This document shows, piece after piece, positions 28,742-35,968 of a stretch of 64,000 bases of DNA; position 1 is the first letter of the stretch, and the number at the start of each line of letters is the position of its first letter. The stretch lies in assembly GCA_019636245.1 (NCBI GenBank), contig JAHBXX010000001.1:137859-201858 (forward strand), given 5' to 3'. The notes beneath the pieces were generated by a model. The model saw nothing but the letters and a program-made list of their open reading frames with translations. It was not told the DNA's origin and ran no database searches. Source of the DNA: Planctomycetota bacterium (GTDB lineage: Bacteria; Planctomycetota; UBA1135; UBA2386). A program made the position numbers and the translations under genes.

Positions 28742-30403
28742 ATGCGACGGACTTCCCGGACCGGATCCTTGATGGCGTTGGTCCTCGGTTCGCTGGCTGG
28801 CCAGGAGGCCCCGCGGGCGGGCGCCGGTGCCCTGCCGGTGCGCGAGGTCACGGTGTTCAAGGACGGCCACGCCTACGTCGTCCGCACGGCCCCGCTGTCG
28901 CCCGACGCCGGCGGCCGGGTCGTGCTGGAGAACCTGCCTGCGCCCGTGCTCGGCACCTTCTGGCCGTTCGCGACCGAGGCTCGACTGGTCGCGGCGAAGG
29001 CGAGCCGCGACACGGTGACGACGCGGCAGGCCGCGCTCGACCTGCGCGACGTCGCGACCGCGAACCTGGGGCGCGACGCCGTCGTCGTCACCGCCGATCC
29101 GCAGCGGGAACGCATCCGCGGCCGGCTGCTGGCGGTGCCGCAGCGTGCCGGCGCCGCGCCGCCGGCCGGCGCGGTGCTGCTGCTGGCGACCGGCGACGGC
29201 ACCCGGGCCCTGCCGTTCGCATCGATCGCGTCGATCGAGGTCGAGGGCGAGTTCGTGTCCGAGGTCGCGGTCGCGCGGGATCGCGAGCAGCTGGAGCTGA
29301 CCGTGGCCGACCCGAAGGCGGGAGCGACCGTCGGCGTCACCTATGTGCAGCGCGGCCTGCGCTGGATCCCTGCCTACCGACTCGACATCGACGGCGCCGG
29401 CAAGGCGGCGGCGCGCCTGGAAGCGACGCTGATCAACGACCTCGTCGACCTCGACGCGGCCACCGTGCACCTCGTCGTCGGCGTGCCCAAGTTCGCGTTC
29501 GAGGGGCTGGTCGACCCGATCTCGCTGCAGCAGGAGGCGGCCGCGGTCGCGGCGAGCACGCGGGAGGCCTCGCTGCTGCGGCAGATGATGTCGAACACCC
29601 TGATGACGCAGACGGCGGGCTTCGCCGGCGGCGCGGCGGCGCCGGAGCCGTCGCCTGCGGTCGAGGGCGCCGAGGCGAACGAGGATCTGTTCGTGTTCAC
29701 CGTGCGCGACGTGACGCTGCGCCAGGGAGAGCGGCTGGTGCTGCCGATCGCCGCGTTCGAGCTCGAGTACCGCGACGTCTACACCCTGCTGCTGCCGTTC
29801 TCACCGCCGCTCGAGGTGCAGCAGGGGCTCCAGGGCAGCCAGATCCTCGAGCTGGCGCGCGAACTCGCCGCGCCGAAGGCCATGCACGTGCTGCGGCTGC
29901 GCAACACGTCGACGGCGCCGCTGACGACGGCCCCGGCGCTGGTGCTGGCCAAGGGGCGCGTCCTGGCGCAAGGCCGCCTGCGCTATGCGCCGGTCGGCCG
30001 CGAGACCGACCTGGAGATCAACGTGGCGATCGACATCGGCGTCGACGTGGAGGCGATCGAACGGGGGCGGCAGAACGAAGTCGTGCTCGCCGACACCGCG
30101 TACAGGCGCGTCGACCTCGCCGGCACGGTCGAACTGCGCAACCACAAGCGGACGCCGGTCGAGGTCGAGGTGCGGCGGCGCGTGCTCGGCCTCGTCGACG
30201 AGGTCGGGCAGGGCGGCACGCAGCGGCAGCTCGACCTCGCCCAGCTCGGCGACGCCGCCGACCGGCCGGGTTGGTGGGGCTGGTGGGGCTGGCCGCACTG
30301 GTGGTTCCGGCACAACGGCTTCGGCGAGTTCCGCTGGGCGATGCGGCTGGAAGCCGGTGCCACGGCGCGGCTGGAGTCGAGCTGGCACTACTTCTGGCGC
30401 TGA
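28742..30403 (+). CDS. secreted DUF4139-like protein with a tryptophan-rich patch
   Basis: 553 residues with a signal peptide (SLMALVLGSLAGQ). REVTVFKDGHAYVVRTAPL at about 35-50 and VTYVQRGLRWIPAYRLDI at about 200-220 are characteristic of DUF4139/mucoidy-inhibitor-like proteins: a beta-rich exported protein of unknown role. The middle has a low-complexity segment around EPSPAVEGAEANED. Near residues 508-520 there is a dense aromatic cluster, GWWGWWGWPHWWF, encoded partly by a 9-nt tandem repeat. It may be a membrane- or glycan-contact loop. TACGCT at 28693-28698 is a candidate -10 box, and GGTGAG precedes the ATG. An in-frame GTG two codons earlier is a less likely start. Single gene after sdhB, convergent with mgtE. 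Confidence 0.75.
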   Translation: MRRTSRTGSLMALVLGSLAGQEAPRAGAGALPVREVTVFKDGHAYVVRTAPLSPDAGGRVVLENLPAPVLGTFWPFATEARLVAAKASRDTVTTRQAALDLRDVATANLGRDAVVVTADPQRERIRGRLLAVPQRAGAAPPAGAVLLLATGDGTRALPFASIASIEVEGEFVSEVAVARDREQLELTVADPKAGATVGVTYVQRGLRWIPAYRLDIDGAGKAAARLEATLINDLVDLDAATVHLVVGVPKFAFEGLVDPISLQQEAAAVAASTREASLLRQMMSNTLMTQTAGFAGGAAAPEPSPAVEGAEANEDLFVFTVRDVTLRQGERLVLPIAAFELEYRDVYTLLLPFSPPLEVQQGLQGSQILELARELAAPKAMHVLRLRNTSTAPLTTAPALVLAKGRVLAQGRLRYAPVGRETDLEINVAIDIGVDVEAIERGRQNEVVLADTAYRRVDLAGTVELRNHKRTPVEVEVRRRVLGLVDEVGQGGTQRQLDLAQLGDAADRPGWWGWWGWPHWWFRHNGFGEFRWAMRLEAGATARLESSWHYFWR

Positions 30404-30410
30404 CGACGAC

Positions 30411-30427
30411 GCGGCGTCCCGCGCCGC
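30411..30427. terminator. small hairpin between convergent genes
   Basis: GCGGCG at 30411-30416 pairs with CGCCGC at 30422-30427 across a 5-nt loop, in the 50-nt gap between the stop of the DUF4139-like gene and the stop of mgtE. It could end transcription from both sides. It is short and has no T-run, so this is weak evidence. Confidence 0.28.
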
Positions 30428-30453
30428 ACGCGCCGCCGCCACCGCGAGGTCGC

Positions 30454-31824
30454 TCAGAGCATCACCGTCACCAGCGCCAGGAAGATCGCCGCGCCGGTCA
30501 GGTCGGTCATCGCCGTGACGGCCGGCGTGCTGATCAGCGCCGGGTCGATGCGCAGCAGGCGCACCAGGTTGGGGATCGAAGCTCCGAGCGCCGCGGCGAA
30601 GACGACGTCGGCCGCCATCGCGATGGCGATCACCACGGCGATGCGCGCCGTGGCGGCCAGCTCGCCGCCGCTGCCGTTCCAGCCCTGCAGCATCAGCGCG
30701 TTGCCGAACGCGACGCCGCCGAGCACCAGCGCCAGCGTGACGCTGACCAGCAGTTCCTTGGTGATCATGCGGCGGAACGGCGTGCGCGACTGGGTCGACA
30801 GCGCGCGGATGATCAGCGTGCTGGCCTGGCTGCCGACCATGCCGCCGATCGCCATCACCATCGGCATCGTCGCCACCAGCAGCACGTTGCCGTGCAGCAG
30901 CTCCTCGAAGCCCTGGATCACCGAGGCCGTCATCAGCCAGAACAGCGCCAGCAGGCAGATGACCGGCGCGCGGCGCCGGAACTGCCGCAGCACCGGCTCG
31001 GCGAGGAAGTCGTCGCTCTCGCGGTTGCCGGTGACGCCGGCCATCTTCTCGAAGTCCTCCTGCGCCTCCTCCTCGACGATGTCGACGGCGTCGTCGTGGG
31101 TGACGATACCGACCAGTCGGCCCGAGGAATCGACGACCGGCAGCGCGAGCAGGTCGTAGTCGCGGATCAGGCGTGCCGCCTCCTCCTGGTCGGCTTCGGC
31201 CGGCACGGAGACCAGGTCGGTCTTCATGATCTCGCCGACCGGTGTCGCTTCCGGCGCCATGATCAGGTCGCGCAGGGACACGAAGCCGAGCAGCTTGCCG
31301 AAGCGATCGACGACGTAGCTGTAGTAGATCGTCTCCTTGCTCGGCGCCTGGCGCCGCAGCTCGCTGATGGCGCCGCGCGCGGTCAGCAGCGGGTTCAGCA
31401 CCGCGTAGTCGGTGCTGAGGAAGGCGCCTACCTGGTCGTCGCGGAAGGTGCTGCGGCGGAGCAGGTCCTCGCGCGCGGCGTTTGGCAGCATCGGGATCAG
31501 CTGGTCGCGCACGCGCGGGTCGAGGCGGTCGAGGAACTCGGCGCGGTCGTCGCTGAGCATCGACTGCAGCACGTTCATGACGCGGTCGCGGCCGGCGCCG
31601 GCGACGTAGAGTTCCTGGACCTCGGGCTCGAGGTAGCCGAAGACGTCGCGTTCCTGATCGGTGGGCAGGATCGCCAGGATCTGGGCGATCTCCTCGACGG
31701 TCAGCGCGTTGAGGATCGACGCCGCGTCGGTCGGATGCATCTCCTGCAGCACCGACAACAGGTCGTCGCGTCGCCCTTCCTGGAGCAGTTCGCGGACCTC
31801 GGGGATCAGCAGGTGGATGCGCAT
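30454..31824 (-). CDS. mgtE: magnesium transporter MgtE
   Basis: 456 residues with the full MgtE layout. The N-terminal helical domain (about 1-130) has LLQEGRRDDLLSVLQEMHPTDA and ILAILPTDQERDVFGYL. Two CBS domains (about 135-255) include GFVSLRDLIMAPEATPVGEIM and VVDSSGRLVGIVTHDDAVDI. A five-helix membrane domain follows from about 280, with MAIGGMVGSQASTLIIRAL, NALMLQGWNG and the acidic pore residue region near TAMTDLTGAAIFLAL. It admits Mg2+ into the cytoplasm and closes when Mg2+ fills the cytosolic domains. It is transcribed alone. I see no Mg2+ riboswitch in the 201-nt region upstream. Confidence 0.93.
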   Translation of the reverse strand: MRIHLLIPEVRELLQEGRRDDLLSVLQEMHPTDAASILNALTVEEIAQILAILPTDQERDVFGYLEPEVQELYVAGAGRDRVMNVLQSMLSDDRAEFLDRLDPRVRDQLIPMLPNAAREDLLRRSTFRDDQVGAFLSTDYAVLNPLLTARGAISELRRQAPSKETIYYSYVVDRFGKLLGFVSLRDLIMAPEATPVGEIMKTDLVSVPAEADQEEAARLIRDYDLLALPVVDSSGRLVGIVTHDDAVDIVEEEAQEDFEKMAGVTGNRESDDFLAEPVLRQFRRRAPVICLLALFWLMTASVIQGFEELLHGNVLLVATMPMVMAIGGMVGSQASTLIIRALSTQSRTPFRRMITKELLVSVTLALVLGGVAFGNALMLQGWNGSGGELAATARIAVVIAIAMAADVVFAAALGASIPNLVRLLRIDPALISTPAVTAMTDLTGAAIFLALVTVML

Positions 31825-31961
31825 GGCGACGGCGCGGGCGGGGTGCGGACGGTAGCAGCGGTGGGAGGGGCGCGCACCATCGGCGCCTGGAGCGGCCGGG
31901 AGCGTGGTGCGGGGTGCGAGGGCGTCGAGCCGGAACGGGGAAGGGCTGCGCGCCTGGATGC

Positions 31962-31990
31962 TTGACCGGGGCCAGGGCCATCGCTACCCT
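31962..31990 (+). promoter_or_regulatory. housekeeping-type promoter of tRNA-Pro
   Basis: TTGACC at 31962-31967, a 17-nt spacer, then TACCCT at 31985-31990. The -35 box matches five of six consensus bases and the spacing is ideal. The -10 keeps TA and the final T. Transcription would begin near 31998, leaving about 28 nt of leader before the tRNA at 32026. TACCCT also appears as a likely -10 elsewhere in the window (6664-6659, minus). Confidence 0.6.
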
Positions 31991-32025
31991 CCTCGCCTCG
32001 ATCGCCGGCTGCCCGGCGTTCGGGT

Positions 32026-32102
<77 letters not shown>

Positions 32103-32104
32103 GT

Positions 32105-32127
32105 TTCTCGCGCCGGAGGCGCGAGAA
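32105..32127 (+). terminator. terminator-like hairpin after tRNA-Pro
   Basis: A perfect 10-bp stem, TTCTCGCGCC with GGCGCGAGAA, around the 3-nt loop GGA, begins 2 nt after the encoded CCA. There is no T-run after it. It may stop transcription or guide 3' processing of the tRNA. The 155 nt between it and the next gene hold no other recognisable element. Confidence 0.6.
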
Positions 32128-32282
32128 CTGTCGGGGCGCGAGGACTTGGGGATGTCGCCCGCGGCAGCTGCGCTGCCGCCGGCTCCACCGGCAAACCCTC
32201 GGTGGCCGTCCGCGTGGTCAGCGGCCCGATGTTCTTCGGCCTCGGAGGTCGTTCCACGTCGGCACGTCGGCGGCGGTGACTC

Positions 32283-33542
32283 CTACGGGCACTCGCCGAG
32301 CAGCGGGCGTGCGTGCGGCCACGACGGCCGCAGCCACGCGGGCAGGCCGAGCGACAGGGCGACGAGCAGCAGCGCCACCAGCGCCCACGTCACGACCTCG
32401 TCGAGCACGAGCCCGGGCGTCTCGCTGCCGAGCAGCGCGGCGAGACCCTGGCGCCAGGTCATGCTCCACAACAGCAAAAGGAGCAAGGCCATGAGCGAAC
32501 CCATCGCCGCCAGCAGCGGACCGCGCGCCCTGCCACACCAGGCCACGACCTGCGGCACCACCAGCAGCAGCGCCAGCAGCCGGTAGTCGAAGTTGCTGCC
32601 GAGGCAGAACGTGCCCAGGAAGACGCCGGCGCCGCTGCGGAACGCCGCCAGCGTGGGACCCGCCGGCGCGGGCAGGTGCCAACGGCCGCGGGCGCGCAGC
32701 GCCACCCCGGCGATGGCCGCGAATGCGAGGCCCGCGCCGGCACGCAGCAGGCCGGGCGAGGCGCCGGTGTTCGCGGCCAGCGCGTCGGGCAGCTGGGTGA
32801 TCCCGTAGGAGATGCGGTTCCAGGCCAGCGAGTGGCGGTGGATCGTGGCCAGGTCGTCGCCGAGCCACAGCAGGTAGCCACCGGACAGCGCCACCACGCC
32901 GGCCATCAGCAACGCGCGGCGGCGTTCCTGGCCGAGCAGGCTGCCGAGCGCGAACACCGGATAGAGCTTCAGCAGGATCCCCAGCGCGATGGCGCCGGCG
33001 GCGAGCACCGGTCGCCTGGACGCGAGCCACGCGCCGGCGGCGAGCAGCGCGAACAGCACGAGGTCCGAGTTGGCGCGTTCCACCGCCAGCCAGGTCACCG
33101 GCGCGAACAGGGCCGCGGCGAGCGCGAGCGTGCGCGGCCCGGTCGTCGCGAGCGGCGTAAGCCAGCACAGCCCGACGACGAACACGGCCAGGAAGGCCAG
33201 CGCCAGGGCCTCGCTGTGCTCGGGGCCGAGCCCGAGCCGGGCCGGCAGGAGCCAGAGGCGCGGGTAGTTCAGGGCACGACCCCACGGATCGCCGGGGTTG
33301 TGCTCCAGCGGATCGAGGCCCTGCGCCAGGCTGTCGCGCGCGCCGGTGATCGGCCGCACGTCGGCGAAGCGTGGCTGCATCGTCGGTACGCCGAGCGCCG
33401 CCACGGCGTCGAGGCGGTCGCCGGCGACCAGCCCCGCCAGCAGCGCCGCGAACAGCGCCACCGCGACGAGGAACCCGCGCCGCGCCCGGCGGGCCTGGGC
33501 TGGCGGGCAGGCCTCGGTCGCAGGCCCGGCGGCTCCTGGCAC
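32283..33542 (-). CDS. polytopic membrane protein, GT87/DUF2029-like mannosyltransferase
   Basis: 419 residues with about ten membrane helices. It starts at a GTG that overlaps the stop of the PSCyt1 gene (TAGTG). Between helices 1 and 2 lies a loop with DVRPITGARDSLAQGLDPLEHNPGDPWG and ALNYPRLWLLPA. This asparagine/aspartate-rich first loop is typical of GT-C fold glycosyltransferases of the DUF2029 (GT87) family, which use polyprenyl-phosphate sugars in the periplasm. The stretches AVERANSDLVLFALLAAGAW and GILLKLYPVFALG also fit that family. The substrate is unknown. It is the last gene of the PSD1/DUF1501 operon, a placement that suggests co-expression rather than a shared pathway. Confidence 0.75.
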   Translation of the reverse strand: MPGAAGPATEACPPAQARRARRGFLVAVALFAALLAGLVAGDRLDAVAALGVPTMQPRFADVRPITGARDSLAQGLDPLEHNPGDPWGRALNYPRLWLLPARLGLGPEHSEALALAFLAVFVVGLCWLTPLATTGPRTLALAAALFAPVTWLAVERANSDLVLFALLAAGAWLASRRPVLAAGAIALGILLKLYPVFALGSLLGQERRRALLMAGVVALSGGYLLWLGDDLATIHRHSLAWNRISYGITQLPDALAANTGASPGLLRAGAGLAFAAIAGVALRARGRWHLPAPAGPTLAAFRSGAGVFLGTFCLGSNFDYRLLALLLVVPQVVAWCGRARGPLLAAMGSLMALLLLLLWSMTWRQGLAALLGSETPGLVLDEVVTWALVALLLVALSLGLPAWLRPSWPHARPLLGECP

Positions 33543-34612
33543 TACTTCGCCGCCGCGCGGCGCCGCGCACCCGTGCCCTGCGCCATCGGCTCGGGCAGGT
33601 CGGGCGCCACGACGACGCGCACGCCGGGCACGGAATCGCGCAGGCGCACCACGGCGGCAGCGGAGACCGCGGTCTGCCAGACGTAGACGTCCTCGAGCTG
33701 CTTCAGGTTGGCCAGCGCGGCGGCGCCGTAGTCGCCGGCCTTGGTGCCGAACAGGTTCAGCGAGCGCAGTTCCCGGCAGGCCGCCAGCAGCGCGACGCCA
33801 TGGTTGCCGACCTCGGTCTGGCGCAGGTCGAGGCTGACCAGCCGCGGCATCGCCGCGAGCTGGCGGCAGCCGGCGTCGCCGATCCGCGACCGGCCCAGGT
33901 CGAGTTCGGCGATGTGCGCGGCGAGCGGCGCCAGCGCGGCGAGGGCTGCGTCGTCGACCTCGTCGCTGCGGCCGGCGCAGCCGACCTCGAGCAACGGACT
34001 GTCGTCGCCGAGGCCGCGCACCTGGAAGGGGCCGTCGGCGAGCGCCGCCAGCGTCGCGGCGGGCAGGGGTTGCAGCCCCTGCTGCAGCCGGCGGAACAGG
34101 TCGGCGCGGCTCTGGCGCTTGTCGCCGCCCGCCGGCTTGTCCTTGTCGCCCTTGCCGCGCCCCGCGTCGGCGCCGCCCTTCTCCTTGTCCTTCTCCTTGG
34201 CCTTGCCGGTCCACTTGCCGAAGTCGGCGCCGTCGTCGATCCATTGCTGGATCTTCTCGATCTGCTCCTTCGGCAGCGGATCGCCCTTCTTCGCCGGCGG
34301 CATGCGGTCCTCGTCGTCGGCCGGCAGCGTGATCGACTCGTAGATCATCGAGGACTTGGCCTTGCCGGCGACCACCAGCTTGCCGCGCTTGCTGGTGGTG
34401 ATGCCCTCCTTGGTGTCGAGCACGACGCCGCCTTTGGGCTTCTTCACCTTGCCGTCGGCATCGGTGTGCGCCGTCGCGTGGCATTCGACGCAGCGCTTCT
34501 CGAAGATCGGCCAGATCTGCTGCTCGAAGTCGATCTTGGGCTTCTTGTCCTGGGCGAACAGCGGCAGGCAGGGGAGCGCCAGGGCCCACAGGGCGAGGCA
34601 GGTTCGGTTCAT
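33542..34612 (-). CDS. PSCyt1 (planctomycete cytochrome-type) protein with leucine-rich repeats
   Basis: 356 residues with a signal peptide (ALWALALPCLPLFAQ). Residues about 28-130 form the PSCyt1 domain, with one CxxCH site, CVECH at 41-45, in IWPIFEKRCVECHATAHT, and MPPAKKGDPLPKEQIEKIQQWIDDGA. A charged Lys/Gly linker (about 133-165) follows. Residues about 180-335 hold leucine-rich repeats of the planctomycete type (HIAELDLGRSRIGDAGCRQL, LVSLDLRQTEVGNHGVALL, LRSLNLFGTKAGDYGAAAL). It is exported. Such proteins normally sit next to DUF1549/DUF1553 and DUF1501 genes, as here. Whether haem is bound is not shown. The role is unknown in the family; links to polysaccharide breakdown have been proposed. 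Confidence 0.88.
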   Translation of the reverse strand: MNRTCLALWALALPCLPLFAQDKKPKIDFEQQIWPIFEKRCVECHATAHTDADGKVKKPKGGVVLDTKEGITTSKRGKLVVAGKAKSSMIYESITLPADDEDRMPPAKKGDPLPKEQIEKIQQWIDDGADFGKWTGKAKEKDKEKGGADAGRGKGDKDKPAGGDKRQSRADLFRRLQQGLQPLPAATLAALADGPFQVRGLGDDSPLLEVGCAGRSDEVDDAALAALAPLAAHIAELDLGRSRIGDAGCRQLAAMPRLVSLDLRQTEVGNHGVALLAACRELRSLNLFGTKAGDYGAAALANLKQLEDVYVWQTAVSAAAVVRLRDSVPGVRVVVAPDLPEPMAQGTGARRRAAAK

Positions 34613-34632
34613 CGGCGCGGGCGGAGGGGCGT

Positions 34633-35952
34633 TCAGGCGAAGAGGGAGGTGATCGGCGCGCCCTTGTCGGCGACCTTGAACGGCCGGCCGCTGGGCGACA
34701 TGACGACGTGGTCGAGCGGCAGGCCGAGGGCGTGGGCGATGGTGGCGTTGAAGTCCTGGATCGACACCGGTTCCGACACCACCTCGCGGCCTTCGGCGTC
34801 GGTGCGGCCGTGGCGCTGGCCGCCGCGCACGCCGCCGCCGGCGAGCAGGCAGCTGAACGCCTTCGGGTAGTGGTTGCGGCCCTGGTCCTGGTCGATGTCC
34901 GGCGTGCGGCCGAACTCGGTGGCCAGCACCACCAGCGTCTCCCGCAGCAGCCCGCGGCCGTCGAGGTCGGCCAGCAGGGCGGCGAGGCCCTGGTCGATGG
35001 CCGGCGTCAGGTCGGCGAGCCGGTCGAAGTTGTCCGCGTGCGTGTCCCAGCCGTCGCTGACGACCTCGACGTAGCGCACGCCGTGCTCGACCAGGCGCCT
35101 GGCCAGCAGGCAGCCGGCGCCGAACGGCGTCTCGCCGTAGGCCTGCCGCAGCGCGGCCTGTTCGAGTCCGACGTCGAACGCGGCCAGGTCCTTGCTGCGC
35201 ATCAGGCGCACCGCCTCGGCATAGGCACGCTCGTAGGCGGCGACGTCGCGCTGCGGATGGCGTGCGGCGAAGGCGGCGTCGAGTTCGGCGAGCCGCTGCA
35301 GTCGGCGCTGGAAGCGGTCGTCGTCGACGCCCTTGGGCAGGCGGGCGTTCTGCAGGCCGTCCTGCGCGTTGCCGATCGGCAGCGCCTGGAACTCGGGCGG
35401 GAAGAAGCCCGCGCTCGGCATGTCGGCGCCGCCGCCGATCAGCACGTGGCCGGGCAGCGTCGGGTTGCGGCGGCCGGCGAGCCGGTGGCACCAGGCGCCG
35501 AGGCTCGGGTGCTGGATCGTGCCGCGCAGCTCGAAGCTCGTGCGCATCAGGTACTGCGCCTGCGGGTGGGCGCCCTGCCGGCTCGACATCGAGCTGACGA
35601 TGCACGCCTTGTCCATCTGGCCGGCGAGCTGGGGGAAGTACTGGCCGAGCAGCACGCCGTCGGCGCGGCTGCGGATCGCCTCGACCGGCCCCTGCGTCGA
35701 CTTGCCCGGCTTGGGGTCGAGCGTGTCGAGGTGGCTCATGCCCCCGCGCAGGAACAGGTAGATCACCTGCTTGGCGGTGGCGCGGCCGAGCGGCACCGGC
35801 GCGGCCGGATCCTGGGCCAGCGCGCGGGCGATCGCGGCCGGGCCGAACGCCGCCGTGGCGCCGACGCCGAGCGCGCTGCGGGCCAGCCGCGTCAGGAACA
35901 GGCGCCGCGTCTCGAGATCGGCGCCGCGGGCGAGGTCGGTGAGCAGGCTCAT
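34633..35952 (-). CDS. DUF1501 family exported protein (sulfatase-like fold)
   Basis: 439 residues. The N-terminus has a twin-arginine-like stretch (ETRRLFLTRLARSALGVGATAA), as in many DUF1501 members. The domain covers nearly all of the rest: KQVIYLFLRGGMSHLDTLDPKPG, HPSLGAWCHRLAG, YVEVVSDGWDTHADN, LVVLATEFGRTPDID and GRNHYPKAFSCLLAGGGVRGG. DUF1501 is related to the alkaline phosphatase/sulfatase superfamily. The aspartates and histidines in GWDTH, EFGRTP and GRNHY are the candidate metal ligands. It follows the DUF1549/DUF1553 gene by 16 nt, the standard planctomycete pairing, and precedes the PSCyt1-LRR gene by 20 nt. Biochemical role unknown. Confidence 0.92.
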   Translation of the reverse strand: MSLLTDLARGADLETRRLFLTRLARSALGVGATAAFGPAAIARALAQDPAAPVPLGRATAKQVIYLFLRGGMSHLDTLDPKPGKSTQGPVEAIRSRADGVLLGQYFPQLAGQMDKACIVSSMSSRQGAHPQAQYLMRTSFELRGTIQHPSLGAWCHRLAGRRNPTLPGHVLIGGGADMPSAGFFPPEFQALPIGNAQDGLQNARLPKGVDDDRFQRRLQRLAELDAAFAARHPQRDVAAYERAYAEAVRLMRSKDLAAFDVGLEQAALRQAYGETPFGAGCLLARRLVEHGVRYVEVVSDGWDTHADNFDRLADLTPAIDQGLAALLADLDGRGLLRETLVVLATEFGRTPDIDQDQGRNHYPKAFSCLLAGGGVRGGQRHGRTDAEGREVVSEPVSIQDFNATIAHALGLPLDHVVMSPSGRPFKVADKGAPITSLFA

Positions 35953-35968
35953 CGGAGGCGGCGGAAGG

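Noticed and set aside
31825..32025. Mg2+ riboswitch (M-box or ykoK-like) before mgtE
   Set aside because: No conserved core or long paired structure could be recognised by eye, and such elements are mainly known from other phyla.
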